Assembly (NCBI GenBank): GCA_038254365.1
Contig: JBBSGI010000010.1
Span: 1-62,630 of the forward strand
Length of the DNA stretch: 62,630 bases
Source: JAWWPG01 sp038254365
Lineage (GTDB): Bacteria > Actinomycetota > Actinomycetes > Propionibacteriales > Nocardioidaceae
Reading direction: 5' to 3'
Shown here: one piece after another, positions 41,305-50,093 of the stretch
How positions within the stretch are numbered: position 1 is the first letter of the stretch
Layout of the letters: every line of letters begins with the position of its first letter
The notes under the pieces: model-generated
Told to the model about the DNA's origin: nothing
Database searches by the model: none
What the model saw: the letters and a program-made list of their open reading frames with translations, nothing else
Position numbers and translations under genes: made by a program

Positions 41305-42270
41305 GTGGCGGGCAACAGCAAGCGGGTCGGGGCCGTCCGCAAGCGGGCCGGCGGCAACCCGACGGCGGGCTCGGGCGGACGCCGCAAGCGCGGCCTCGAA
41401 GGCAAGGGCCCGACCCCCAAAGCGGTCGAACGCAAAGGCCATGTGGCGTTCGAGCGTCCAAACGCGAAGTCGGCGACTTCCGAGGGTAGGCGGTCAGGCG
41501 GGCGTGGCTCCTCCTCTACCCCGGCGGACTGGGTGGCTGGCCGCAACGCCGTGGTCGAGGCACTGCAGGCCCGGGTCCCCGTGACCGCGGTCTACATTGC
41601 CGAGCACACCGAGCGGGACGACCGGGTGCGGGAGGCCTTCAAGCTGGCCGCCGAGCGCAACCTCTCGATCCTCGAGGTCTCGCGGACCGCTCTCGACAAG
41701 ATGACCGACGGGGCCGTCCACCAGGGTCTGGCCATGAAGGTCCCGCCGTATGACTATGCCGACGCCAACGACCTCACCGCGCGCGCGGCTGACACCGGAC
41801 AACAGGCGTTGTTGGTAGCGCTCGACTCCGTCACCGACCCTCGCAACCTGGGCGCCGTCGTGCGTTCGGCCGCCGCGTTCGGGGTGCAGGGTGTCGTCGT
41901 CCCCGAGCGGCGGGCGGCCGGGATGACGGCGAGTGCGTGGAAGACGTCGGCTGGCGCCGCCGCGCGCGTACCGGTCGCGCGGGTCACGAACCTCACCCGG
42001 TCGTTGGGGGCCTACAAGCGGGAGGGACTGATGGTCGCCGGTCTCGATGCCGCCGGGAGTGTCGACATCACCGAGCTCGAGTTGGCGACGGCGCCGCTCG
42101 TGCTCGTGGTGGGCAGCGAGGACAAGGGACTCTCGCGTCTGGTGCGCGACAGCTGTGACGTGCTCGTGCGCATCCCCATGACCGCTGCCTCGGAGTCGTT
42201 GAACGCCGGTGTCGCGGCAGGCATCGCGCTCTTCGAGATCGACCGTCGTCGCCGCACCGCGGTGTGCTGA
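41305..42270 (+). CDS. rlmB: SpoU/TrmH-family 23S rRNA 2'-O-methyltransferase
   Basis: A 321-residue RNA ribose methyltransferase, most like RlmB (Gm2251 of 23S rRNA). After a basic, disordered about 70-residue N-terminus comes the RNA-binding substrate domain (VAGRNAVVEALQA) and the SpoU knot with motifs DSVTDPRNLGAVVRSAAAFG, VVGSEDKGLSRLVRDSCD and IPMTAASESLNAGVAAGI. It follows cysS in an apparent operon, the same order as in mycobacteria. Confidence 0.93.
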   Translation: MAGNSKRVGAVRKRAGGNPTAGSGGRRKRGLEGKGPTPKAVERKGHVAFERPNAKSATSEGRRSGGRGSSSTPADWVAGRNAVVEALQARVPVTAVYIAEHTERDDRVREAFKLAAERNLSILEVSRTALDKMTDGAVHQGLAMKVPPYDYADANDLTARAADTGQQALLVALDSVTDPRNLGAVVRSAAAFGVQGVVVPERRAAGMTASAWKTSAGAAARVPVARVTNLTRSLGAYKREGLMVAGLDAAGSVDITELELATAPLVLVVGSEDKGLSRLVRDSCDVLVRIPMTAASESLNAGVAAGIALFEIDRRRRTAVC

Positions 42271-42298
42271 CCAGACGATCCGATCGAAGGAGCCCCTG

Positions 42299-43456
42299 AT
42301 GCCCGTCGAACGCCTGCTGCCCACCTCGGAGGCGCATGAGCTGCTCGACCTGGTGCGCGAGATTGCGCGTGAGCAGCTGGCCCCCCGGGCCTCCCAGGCC
42401 GAAGCCGACAACGAGTTCCCGCGCGACGTGTTCACCATGCTGGGCGGGGTCGGCCTGCTGTCGTTGCCGTTCGACGAGGGTCATGGTGGAGGCGGTCAAC
42501 CGTACGAGGTCTATCTGCAGGTGCTCGAGGAGATCGCGACGGCGTGGATGAGCGTGGCGGTTGATGTTTCCGTGCACACGCTGGCCGCCTATGCGACCGC
42601 GAGGTTCGGTACGTCGGAGCAGCGGGCCACCTTGCTTCCCGGGATGATCGGCGGAGAGCAGCTCGGTGCCTATGCTTTGTCCGAGCCTCAGGCCGGTTCG
42701 GACGTGTCAGCCATCACCACGAAGGCGGTCCTGGACGGGGACGACTACGTGGTGACCGGCACCAAGGCGTGGATCAGTCATGGGCCGCACGCCGACTTCT
42801 TCCTGCTCTTCGCCCGCACCGGCCCGGATCCCAAGGGTGGGCTGACGGCGTTCCACGTGCCGGCGGGGCTCGAGGGGATGGCCTTCGGAGCTCCGGAGAA
42901 GAAGATGGGCATGAACGCCTCCACCACCGCCCAGCTGATCTTCGACGAAGCTCGGGTGCCGGCGGCGTACCGGCTCGGGGAGGAAGGTGAGGGAATGCGA
43001 ATCGCCTTGTCTGCTTTGGATTCGGGCCGACTCGGCATCGCGGCCGCGTCTACCGGCTTGGCCCAGGCGGCTCTCGACCTCGCAGTGCGATACGCGAAGG
43101 AGCGCCAGCAGTTCGGGCGCCCCGTTGCCGAATTCCAGGGTCTGCAGTTCCTGCTGGCCGACATGGCAGCCGCTGTCGACACCGCTCGGTCCCAGTACCT
43201 GCACGCGGCGCGCATGCGCGACGCCGGCCGCCCGTTCAGCCGGCCGGCGTCGGTTGCCAAGCTGGTGGCCACCGACGCGGCGATGCGGGTGACCACCGAC
43301 GCCGTACAGGTGCTCGGCGGCTACGGCTACACCCGCGACTTCCCGGCCGAGCGCTACATGCGCGAGGCGAAGGTGACCCAGATCTTCGAGGGCACCAACC
43401 AGATCCAGCGCATGGTCATAGCGCGTGAGCTGTTGCGGGGGCCGCGGCGTCGCTAG
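42299..43456 (+). CDS. Acyl-CoA dehydrogenase
   Basis: A 385-residue FAD-dependent acyl-CoA dehydrogenase. LSEPQAGSDVSAITTKA and KAWISHG bind FAD, RQQFGRPVAEFQ is typical, and the catalytic Glu is in REAKVTQIFEGTNQIQR. ATG 42299 has GAAGGAG six bases upstream. Chain-length specificity cannot be read. Its last 41 bases overlap the convergent DUF4032 gene. Confidence 0.93.
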   Translation: MPVERLLPTSEAHELLDLVREIAREQLAPRASQAEADNEFPRDVFTMLGGVGLLSLPFDEGHGGGGQPYEVYLQVLEEIATAWMSVAVDVSVHTLAAYATARFGTSEQRATLLPGMIGGEQLGAYALSEPQAGSDVSAITTKAVLDGDDYVVTGTKAWISHGPHADFFLLFARTGPDPKGGLTAFHVPAGLEGMAFGAPEKKMGMNASTTAQLIFDEARVPAAYRLGEEGEGMRIALSALDSGRLGIAAASTGLAQAALDLAVRYAKERQQFGRPVAEFQGLQFLLADMAAAVDTARSQYLHAARMRDAGRPFSRPASVAKLVATDAAMRVTTDAVQVLGGYGYTRDFPAERYMREAKVTQIFEGTNQIQRMVIARELLRGPRRR

Positions 43457-44645
43457 CGCCGGCGGCGAGCCCACCGACACCGTGTTCGGCGTAGTCGCGC
43501 GCGGTGTCGAAGATGTTGACCTCGTGGCCGGCCCGCTCGGACAGGTACCACCGGTGCTCGAGGATCTCGTGGAATATCTCCGCCGGCTCGAGGTCTGACC
43601 GTTTCTCCGCGGGCGCTAGCGCCACCACGGGCAGGAAAATCTCGGTGAGCCACCGATGCGCCACCATCGCCGAGTCCTCTCCCTGCAGGTTGGAGTGCGC
43701 GGCGAAGGCATCCAAGTCATTGAGCAGCCGGCGGGCCTGGTTCTCCTCGACGTCGAGGCCGGTGAGCCCCTGCAGCCTGCGTTGGTGGTGACCGGCGTCG
43801 ACGACCTTGGGCTGGATCCGAACCGTCGAGCCGTCCCAGTCGGTGACGATCTCGAGCTCGTCGACGTCGAAGCCGAGGTCGTTGAGCCGGGATATGCGCT
43901 GCTCGATCCGCCACATCTGCTCGGTCGAGAAGTTCTCGGTGAAGGTGAGCTCTGACCAGAGGCCGTCGTACCGGCCGGGGAGGCTGGTGGCCAGGTCGTA
44001 GGCGTCGATGTCCTCGCTCATCATCCCGCCGGCCTGCAGGTCCAGGATCTCGGCGAAGAGGTTGGTGCTGGCGATCTCGAGGTCGTAGCCGCGCTGTCCG
44101 TCGCTCAGTGTCTGATGCAGCTCGCCGGTCTCCGCGTCGACGAGATAGGCGGCGAAGTCTCCGGCCGAGCGTCGGAACAGCGTGTTGGACAATGAGCAGT
44201 CGCCCCAGAAGAAGCCGGCGAGATGCAGCTTGACGAGCAGCACCACCAGCGCGTCCACCAGCTTGGGCATCGTGTCGGGGCGCACGCCGCGGGAGAACAG
44301 CTCCCGATAGGGCATCGAATGGCTGAGGTGCCGGGTAACCAGGACCGGCTCGATCGGCTCGTCGTGCTCGCTCTCGCGTCCCGTCACGACGCCGACCGGT
44401 TCGACCGCCGGCACCCTGATCCGCCGGAGGTCGCGCAAGAGCCGGTACTCGCCCCAAGCGATCGGCTCCCGGGTCTCCTTGACGGCGTACAGCTGCTCCC
44501 CGACCCGGACGAACCGGACGACGTGTCGGGAGAGGCCGCGGGGCAGCGACACCAGGAACGGGCCGTCCCACTCGTCGAGCGGCTGGTCCCACGGCAGGGT
44601 CACCAGCGCCGGGTTCGGTGACGTCGCCATGATCCGCAGGGCCAT
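43416..44645 (-). CDS. DUF4032 kinase-fold protein
   Basis: A 409-residue DUF4032 protein. The first half has a protein-kinase-like fold: YAVKETREPIAWGEYRLLRDL (candidate ATP-binding Lys and Glu), GFFWGDCSLSNTLFRRS in the catalytic-loop position and AYLVDAETGE as the DFG-like region. The second half is the family-specific C-domain (DWDGSTVRIQPKVVDAGHHQ). It may be an active small-molecule kinase. ATG 44645 has GGGAGG nine bases upstream. Confidence 0.85.
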   Translation of the reverse strand: MALRIMATSPNPALVTLPWDQPLDEWDGPFLVSLPRGLSRHVVRFVRVGEQLYAVKETREPIAWGEYRLLRDLRRIRVPAVEPVGVVTGRESEHDEPIEPVLVTRHLSHSMPYRELFSRGVRPDTMPKLVDALVVLLVKLHLAGFFWGDCSLSNTLFRRSAGDFAAYLVDAETGELHQTLSDGQRGYDLEIASTNLFAEILDLQAGGMMSEDIDAYDLATSLPGRYDGLWSELTFTENFSTEQMWRIEQRISRLNDLGFDVDELEIVTDWDGSTVRIQPKVVDAGHHQRRLQGLTGLDVEENQARRLLNDLDAFAAHSNLQGEDSAMVAHRWLTEIFLPVVALAPAEKRSDLEPAEIFHEILEHRWYLSERAGHEVNIFDTARDYAEHGVGGLAAGASDAAAPATAHAL

Positions 44646-44675
44646 GGGGACGATCCTCCCACCCTGCCGACTGCC

Positions 44676-44681
44676 TACAGT
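44676..44681 (+). promoter_or_regulatory. -10 box for leaderless methyltransferase gene
   Basis: TACAGT ends seven bases before GTG 44689. Confidence 0.45.
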
Positions 44682-44688
44682 GGGCCTC

Positions 44689-45447
44689 GTGACCTTCAAC
44701 GTGCCCGCCGATGCCTACGCCCGGTTCATGGGCCGGTTCTCGGAGCCCCTCGGCACCCTGTTCGCGGAGCAGGCGCAGCTCCGTCCCGACCAGCGGGCCC
44801 TGGACGTGGGCTGCGGTCCGGGCGCACTCACCGCCCAGCTGGTGGCGCGACTCGGCGCGTCCGGCGTCGCCGCGATCGACCCGTCGAAGTCATTCGTCGC
44901 AGCGATACGATCCCGCTTTCCGGGGGTCGACGTGCGGCACGGTACGGCGGAGGACCTGCCATTCCCGGACGACGCTTTCGACGCGGCCTTGGCCCAGCTC
45001 GTCGTGCACTTCATGAGCGCCCCGGTAGCGGGGCTGCGGGAGATGGGTCGGGTGACGCGTCCGGGCGGTGTGGTGATGGCGTCGGTCTGGGACCACGCGG
45101 GCGACGGGAGTCCCCTTTCGACGTTCTGGCACGCGGCGCGTGACATCGATCCGCAGGCCGTAGACGAGTCGGAGCGGGCGGGGAGCCGAGAGGGGCACTT
45201 GGCGGAGCTGTGCGCGGCGGCAGGTCTGACGGATGTCCAGTCGGGCTCACTCAGCGTCACGGTCCCCTTCGACAGCTACGAGCAGTGGTGGGCTCCCTAC
45301 TCGCTCGGAGTGGGACCGGCCGGAGCGTACGTCGCCGGGCTGGACCACGAATCCCGCGAACGGCTCCGGGCACGATGCACGGAGCTGTTGCCACCCGCAC
45401 CGTTCGAGCTCACAGCACGGGCCTGGGTCGTGCAGGCCCGCGTCTAG
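44689..45447 (+). CDS. Class I SAM-dependent methyltransferase
   Basis: A 252-residue Rossmann methyltransferase: motif I ALDVGCGPGALTAQLVARL, acidic AAIDPSKSF, EDLPFPDDAFDAALAQLVVH and MGRVTRPGGVVMASVW. Closest in pattern to ubiquinone/menaquinone-type or small-molecule methyltransferases. GTG 44689 is leaderless. Its TAG shares CTAG with the convergent YbaK gene. Substrate unknown. Confidence 0.88.
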   Translation: MTFNVPADAYARFMGRFSEPLGTLFAEQAQLRPDQRALDVGCGPGALTAQLVARLGASGVAAIDPSKSFVAAIRSRFPGVDVRHGTAEDLPFPDDAFDAALAQLVVHFMSAPVAGLREMGRVTRPGGVVMASVWDHAGDGSPLSTFWHAARDIDPQAVDESERAGSREGHLAELCAAAGLTDVQSGSLSVTVPFDSYEQWWAPYSLGVGPAGAYVAGLDHESRERLRARCTELLPPAPFELTARAWVVQARV

Positions 45448-46001
45448 CGGCCAAGGCCATCGACGGTTTCGGCTCGCGGCAGCTCGGCCAGCAGCGGACC
45501 GGGCACGAGCAGCTTCGACCGCCGAAGGCCAGAGCCGATGATCGCGATCTCGATGTCCTGAACGGCACTGTCCACTAGAACCCGCCAGCGGTCCGGCAGC
45601 CCCAGCGGGGTGATGCCGCCGTACTCCATGGCCGACTCCTCGACCGCGCGCTCCATGGCGAGGAACGACGGCTTGCGCACGTCCAGGGTCCGCTTGACCA
45701 GGCTGTTGACGTCCACGCGCGTGTCGGCGCGCACCACACAGGCGGCAACGCGTTCGTCGCCCTCGCGCCGACCGGAAACGATCACGCAGTTCGCTCCTGC
45801 AGTCATGGGCAGGGAGTACGCCGTCATCATCGCTGCGGTGTCCGCGACCGCGGGGTCGATCTCGACCACCGCGACCGACGACGCGTGCCGCCATTGCGTC
45901 AGTGCCGCCGCTACCGGAGCCGCCAGCAGGCTCGGATTCTCGGTGGCGGGCAATGAGGTCAGGGTCCCAATCGACGGAAGATCCACGCGAGGGTCGCTCA
46001 C
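45444..46001 (-). CDS. YbaK/ProX-type aminoacyl-tRNA deacylase
   Basis: A 185-residue YbaK-domain protein, which hydrolyses mischarged tRNAs such as Cys- or Ala-tRNA(Pro). The segments VKRTLDVRKPSFLAMERAVEE, SAMEYGGITPLGLPDRW and VQDIEIAIIGSGLRRSKLLV carry the editing-site Lys and Gly residues. GTG 46001 lies 19 bp after the aldo/keto reductase stop, in the same operon. The stop shares CTAG with the convergent methyltransferase. Confidence 0.88.
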   Translation of the reverse strand: MSDPRVDLPSIGTLTSLPATENPSLLAAPVAAALTQWRHASSVAVVEIDPAVADTAAMMTAYSLPMTAGANCVIVSGRREGDERVAACVVRADTRVDVNSLVKRTLDVRKPSFLAMERAVEESAMEYGGITPLGLPDRWRVLVDSAVQDIEIAIIGSGLRRSKLLVPGPLLAELPRAETVDGLGR

Positions 46002-46020
46002 TGCTCGAGCCAGCGCCGGC

Positions 46021-46827
46021 TCAGCGCGACGTCCCGAGAAGGTCGAGGGCCGCCATCTGGTCGGGCGACAGCTCGAAGCCCGCAACGTCGGCGTTGGAGC
46101 GGATTCGCTCCGGGTTCCGCGACTTCGGTATGACGACAACACCGTGCTGAAGGTGCCAGCGGATGATCACCTGAGCCGGCGTGCGGCCCGTGCTCTCTGC
46201 GATCCCCACGATCGTCGGGTTGTCGAGGGTGCCGCCGCGAAGGGCGCTGTATCCCTCGAGCACGACACCCCGTGCGCGATGCTCCTCCAGCACCGCGGCG
46301 TCGAATAGCAACGGGCTCCATTCGATCTGGTTGACTGCCGGCGCAGCACCCGTCTTCTCTCTCAGCTCATCGACCATGTCGATCCCGAAGTTGCTCACGC
46401 CGATGTCACGTGCGAGACCCAGGTCGTGGGCCTGAATGAGCGCCCGCCAGATGTCGACCTCGGCGCGGTCGTCCCTCGGCCAGTGGATCAGCCACAGGTC
46501 GACGTACTCGGTCCCGAGCAGATCCAGGCTCCGGTTCAGTGTCTCGAGCTCCTGCCCGGCCTCGCTGGACGGGAACTTGGTGGTGATGAAGACGTCCTCG
46601 CGGGCCACTCCGGTGTCTCGGAGCGCCTGGCCCACCTCGCCCTCGTTGCCGTAAACCGTGGCGGTGTCGAGGTGGCGATACCCGGCGTCGAACGCGGCGA
46701 CTGTCGCCTGCACCGCTTCGCGACCGGTGATCTGCCAGGTGCCGAACCCGAGCAGCGGCATCCTGCCTCCGCCGGTCAGGGTCACGACGTCGTCGGGAAA
46801 CTGCGACGCGGTAGGGCTTAGGGTCAT
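46021..46827 (-). CDS. Aldo/keto reductase
   Basis: A 268-residue NADPH-dependent aldo/keto reductase of the 2,5-diketo-gluconate reductase type. GYRHLDTATVYGNEGEVG (catalytic Asp and Tyr), FITTKFPSS (Lys), WLIHWP (His) and IPKSRNPERIRSNADV (NADP binding) are all intact. ATG 46827 follows TAGCAT by six bases. Substrate unknown; probably carbonyl detoxification. Confidence 0.93.
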   Translation of the reverse strand: MTLSPTASQFPDDVVTLTGGGRMPLLGFGTWQITGREAVQATVAAFDAGYRHLDTATVYGNEGEVGQALRDTGVAREDVFITTKFPSSEAGQELETLNRSLDLLGTEYVDLWLIHWPRDDRAEVDIWRALIQAHDLGLARDIGVSNFGIDMVDELREKTGAAPAVNQIEWSPLLFDAAVLEEHRARGVVLEGYSALRGGTLDNPTIVGIAESTGRTPAQVIIRWHLQHGVVVIPKSRNPERIRSNADVAGFELSPDQMAALDLLGTSR

Positions 46828-46833
46828 CCTACG

Positions 46834-46839
46834 ATGCTA
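46834..46839 (-). promoter_or_regulatory. -10 box for leaderless aldo/keto reductase gene
   Basis: TAGCAT on the minus strand, six bases before ATG 46827. Confidence 0.5.
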
Positions 46840-46940
46840 GTTGAGGCGTGTTCGAGGCGCCGACGGGTACAGGAAAGCAGAGGCGTGCGCCCGCGTGGAC
46901 GCGTGTACGTCCAAGCTCCGACACCAGAGGAGATGACCCT

Positions 46941-47612
46941 GTGATGATCACCGCGAACCAGCCGACGAGCTCTGCCGGCCCCTCCAGCCGGATGCACCTT
47001 CCCCGGAGCCGTGGCGCAGTCAGCGGAACCCTGCTCGTCCTGCTCGGCATCTGGGGCGCCTTGATCCCCTTCGTGGGGCCGATCTTCGACTACGCCTATA
47101 CCCCTGACGACTCATGGCACTACACGGTCGGTCGGCTTTGGCTGGAGATCCTGCCGGGCGCAGCAGCGGTGGTCGGCGGTCTGATCCTGCTGTTCAGCGC
47201 ACATCGGCTGCTCGCCCTGCTCGGCGGCTGGCTCGGCGCGCTGGCTGGAGCCTGGTTCGTGCTGGGTCAGGTGGTCAGTACGTTCTGGCACGAGAGGGGC
47301 CCGATGGCCGGAGCTCCGGCCAGCGCGAACGCCACCCGGAGCGCGTGGGAGCAGATCGGCTTCTTCTCCGGACTCGGCGTGGTGATCCTGTTCCTCGCCT
47401 CGCTCGCCCTCGGTCGGCTCAGTGTGGTGGCGGTCAAAGACCTCGAGCGCACCGCGGAGCCGATCGATGACGGGTCGCCCGACGAAGCGCGCACCGCCCG
47501 TCCGGAGTCGACCAGGGTGATCGAGAACGAGCCGACGGTAGGCGAGAGCGACCGGGCCACGTCGTCCGATGAAAGTGACGGGCACACGTCGTCCGGATCG
47601 TCGCGCATCTAG
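46941..47612 (+). CDS. Hypothetical membrane protein with acidic tail
   Basis: A 223-residue protein with four membrane helices between residues about 30 and 165 (GTLLVLLGIWGALIPFVGP, ILPGAAAVVGGLILLF, LLALLGGWLGALAGAWFVLG, IGFFSGLGVVILFLASLALG) and an acidic, Ser/Asp-rich C-terminal tail of about 55 residues. GTG 46941 with AGAGGAG upstream; ATG 46944 immediately follows. No family identified; a similar architecture is common in actinobacteria. Confidence 0.65.
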   Translation: MMITANQPTSSAGPSSRMHLPRSRGAVSGTLLVLLGIWGALIPFVGPIFDYAYTPDDSWHYTVGRLWLEILPGAAAVVGGLILLFSAHRLLALLGGWLGALAGAWFVLGQVVSTFWHERGPMAGAPASANATRSAWEQIGFFSGLGVVILFLASLALGRLSVVAVKDLERTAEPIDDGSPDEARTARPESTRVIENEPTVGESDRATSSDESDGHTSSGSSRI

Positions 47613-47645
47613 GCTGGCGGGCCTCAGCCGCGAGCTTGCCTGGCC

Positions 47646-48794
47646 TCACGCGGACAGTGCCCGGTCAAGGTCGTGCCAGAGGTCCTCGGCGTCCTCGAGG
47701 CCGACGGAGAGGCGTAACAGACCTGGGGGGATGCCTTCCTCACCGGGCCAGCGCTGGCGGCGGTCGATCGTGGTCTCGACTCCGCCGAGGCTGGTCCCGC
47801 CCACGATGAGCCGCAGCCGCGTCGTGAGGGCCTCGGCCGCATCTTGGCCGCTCAGCTCGAACGACAGGACCGCGCCCGAACCGCTCATCTGGGTCGCCGC
47901 AAGCTCGTGGCCGGGGTGGTTGGGCAGCCCGGGGTAGCGGACCCGGCTTACGGCTGGCGACGCCGCCAGCCGCTCGGCGAGGAGCCCGGCGGTCGCCTGG
48001 GCGCGTTCCATCCGCAGCGGCAGGGTCCGCAGGCCGCGCAGCGCCAGCCAGGCTTCCTGCGTGCCGGGGATGGCGCCGTGGAACGTCCGTCGTTCCAGCA
48101 GTCTGGCGAGCAGCTCGTCGTCCTTGGTGACAACCGCCCCGAGCAGCAGGTCGGAGTGCCCTCCGATGAACTTGGTGGCACTGTGCACGACCGCCGCGGC
48201 ACCTAGCTCCAGTGGTCGTTGCAGGATCGGCGTGGCCAAGGTGTTGTCGACGACGGTGGGGATACCGGCGTCAGCGGCGGCTGCCAGGACCGTTCGGAGG
48301 TCCACGATGTCGAGCAACGGGTTGCTGGGCGTCTCGACCCAGACCAGCGCCACCTCCGGCAGTCGTCTGACGACTGCTGCCGGGTCGGACATGTCGACCG
48401 TCAGGGACTTCAGCCGGCTGCGGGTGTCCAGGTCGGAGACGAAGACCCGGGTGCCGGTGTACGAGTTGGCCGGCAGCATCATCAGCGCGCCGACCGGCAA
48501 GGTCTCCACCACTGCAGCTACCGCAGCCATTCCACTGCCGTAGGCCAGGGCCCGGCCGCCCTCGAGAGCGCCAAGCGCGGTCTCGAAGGCTGTCCAGGTG
48601 GGGTTTCCCCAACGCCCATAGCCCACCTCCCCGCCGTCGCGGTACGTCGACGCGAACGTCGGAGCGACGTTGTATGGCTGTCCCGGGCCGGTGGGCCGGC
48701 CGGCGGTGACGGCGACCGTCGCCGGGCTCCAGACGCGTTCGGGGGGAGTCTGCTCGTCGTCCGGGTGCAGGCCTGGTGACTCCACTGGTGACAT
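47646..48794 (-). CDS. Cystathionine gamma-synthase/lyase-type PLP enzyme
   Basis: A 382-residue Cys/Met-metabolism PLP enzyme. AYGSGMAAVAAVVETLPVG, WVETPSNPLLDIVDL, VDNTLATPILQRPLELGA and VVHSATKFIGGHSDLLLG (PLP lysine) are characteristic. It could be cystathionine gamma-synthase, gamma-lyase or methionine gamma-lyase; sequence alone does not decide. ATG 48794 follows GAGACT by six bases. It lies downstream of soxR on the same strand. Confidence 0.9.
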   Translation of the reverse strand: MSPVESPGLHPDDEQTPPERVWSPATVAVTAGRPTGPGQPYNVAPTFASTYRDGGEVGYGRWGNPTWTAFETALGALEGGRALAYGSGMAAVAAVVETLPVGALMMLPANSYTGTRVFVSDLDTRSRLKSLTVDMSDPAAVVRRLPEVALVWVETPSNPLLDIVDLRTVLAAAADAGIPTVVDNTLATPILQRPLELGAAAVVHSATKFIGGHSDLLLGAVVTKDDELLARLLERRTFHGAIPGTQEAWLALRGLRTLPLRMERAQATAGLLAERLAASPAVSRVRYPGLPNHPGHELAATQMSGSGAVLSFELSGQDAAEALTTRLRLIVGGTSLGGVETTIDRRQRWPGEEGIPPGLLRLSVGLEDAEDLWHDLDRALSA

Positions 48795-48855
48795 GCCGTC
48801 AGTCTCGCAGAGCCGATCCCGCGACCGACCGTTCCGCCGGTCTCGACGACAGTAC

Positions 48856-49326
48856 TCAGCGACGGACCCGGCCGCCGTTCTCGTGGGTAGGGAGCCACGC
48901 CGGTCCAGGCCCGGCATCGGACTGCTCGTCATCGGGGTTGCTCAGGACGCAGGTCCGCATCGAAAGACATCCGCAGCCAATACACCCGGTGAGCTTGCTC
49001 TTCAGCCGTTCCAGGTCGGTGATCTGCCGGTCGAGCCGTGCGGTCCAGGAGCGAGAGACCCGTTCCCAGTCGGACTTCGTGGGGGTCCGCGCCGCCGGGA
49101 GGGATGCCAGCGCCGCTCGGATCTCGTCCAGGCTGAGCCCGACGCGCTGGGCGGCTCGGATGAAGCCGATCCGACGAAGCATGTGCCGCGGATACCGGCG
49201 CTGGTTGCCCGTCGTGCGCAGCGCCACGATCAGGCCGACGTCTTCGTAGAAGCGCAGTGCCGACGGAGCGACTCCCGATCTGGCCGAGAGCTCGCCGATG
49301 CTCAACTGCGCCGGGAGACGTGGCAC
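48856..49326 (-). CDS. soxR: SoxR redox-sensing MerR-family activator
   Basis: A 156-residue SoxR. MerR HTH SIGELSARSGVAPSALRFYE, then the dimer helix and the [2Fe-2S] motif CIGCGCLSMRTC (C-x2-C-x-C-x5-C). Oxidation of the cluster by redox-active compounds activates promoters with a 19-bp spacer. Its GTG (49326) faces the transketolase-like gene; a near-consensus SoxR box lies between. The C-terminal about 25 residues are a disordered extension. Confidence 0.95.
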   Translation of the reverse strand: MPRLPAQLSIGELSARSGVAPSALRFYEDVGLIVALRTTGNQRRYPRHMLRRIGFIRAAQRVGLSLDEIRAALASLPAARTPTKSDWERVSRSWTARLDRQITDLERLKSKLTGCIGCGCLSMRTCVLSNPDDEQSDAGPGPAWLPTHENGGRVRR

Positions 49327-49349
49327 TAAGTCCCTCGCTCATTGCTTGA

Positions 49350-49367
49350 CATCAACTTAACTTGAGG
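49350..49367. promoter_or_regulatory. SoxR box
   Basis: Matches 16 of 18 positions of the SoxR consensus CCTCAAGTTAACTTGAGG. It overlaps the spacer of a promoter with TTGACA at 49346-49351 and CAGGCT at 49371-49376, exactly 19 bp apart, reading toward the transketolase-like gene at 49383, which is then leaderless. Confidence 0.75.
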
Positions 49368-49382
49368 TTACAGGCTAGCCTC

Positions 49383-50093
49383 ATGACCCACACGATGACC
49401 CGTAGCGCTGGTCCCGCAGGCGTCCTCGGGTACGACGACCTGCCCCGCCTGGTAGCGATGCAGACCGGCGACGAGAAGCACGACCTCGCTGCCAACTCGA
49501 CCCTCGACGTGCTGTGGGTCCTGTATGACGAAATTCTGCACGTCAGCCCGGAGACGATCGCCGATCCTTCGCGGGACAGGTTCTACCTGAGCAAGGGTCA
49601 CGGCCCCTCGGCCTACTACGCGGTGCTCGCCGCCCACGAGTTCTTCCCGGTCGAGTGGCTGGCCGGCTTCGGCGCCTTCGACTCGCCCCTCGGCTACCAC
49701 CCCGATCGCCTTCTCGTCCCGGGTGTCGAGATCAGCTCAGGATCGCTCGGCCACGGCCTACCGCTCGCCGTCGGTACCGCGCTCGGCCTTCGGGCACAGA
49801 AGCTCGAGTCGCGGGTGGTAGTACTCGTCGGGGACGCGGAGCTCGATGAGGGCACCAACGCGGAAGCCATCGAGCTCTCCGGGGCGATGGGGCTCTCCAG
49901 GCTCTCCGTCGTCGCGGTCGACAACGGCTCGGCTACCTGGGGCTGGCGCGGCGGCCTGGAGACCAGGTTCGCGGTAGCCGGCTGGCAGGTGGTCCGGGTC
50001 GACGGCCGCGACCATCCCGCGCTGGCGACCGGCCTGCGCCGTACCGACGACTCCACGCCGACGCTCGTCGTGGCAGAGGTCGAGCCACAGTGA
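49383..50093 (+). CDS. Transketolase-like TPP enzyme, N-terminal subunit
   Basis: A 236-residue N-terminal half of a transketolase-family TPP enzyme, with SKGHGPSAYYAVLA (68-81), SGSLGHGLPLAVG (119-131), the TPP/Mg motif GDAELDEG (150-157) and Asn181 of its partner NGS. Split N- and C-subunits are common in archaeal and actinobacterial paralogues of uncertain substrate. The start follows the SoxR-controlled promoter. It couples to the C-subunit by TGATG overlap. Confidence 0.88.
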   Translation: MTHTMTRSAGPAGVLGYDDLPRLVAMQTGDEKHDLAANSTLDVLWVLYDEILHVSPETIADPSRDRFYLSKGHGPSAYYAVLAAHEFFPVEWLAGFGAFDSPLGYHPDRLLVPGVEISSGSLGHGLPLAVGTALGLRAQKLESRVVVLVGDAELDEGTNAEAIELSGAMGLSRLSVVAVDNGSATWGWRGGLETRFAVAGWQVVRVDGRDHPALATGLRRTDDSTPTLVVAEVEPQ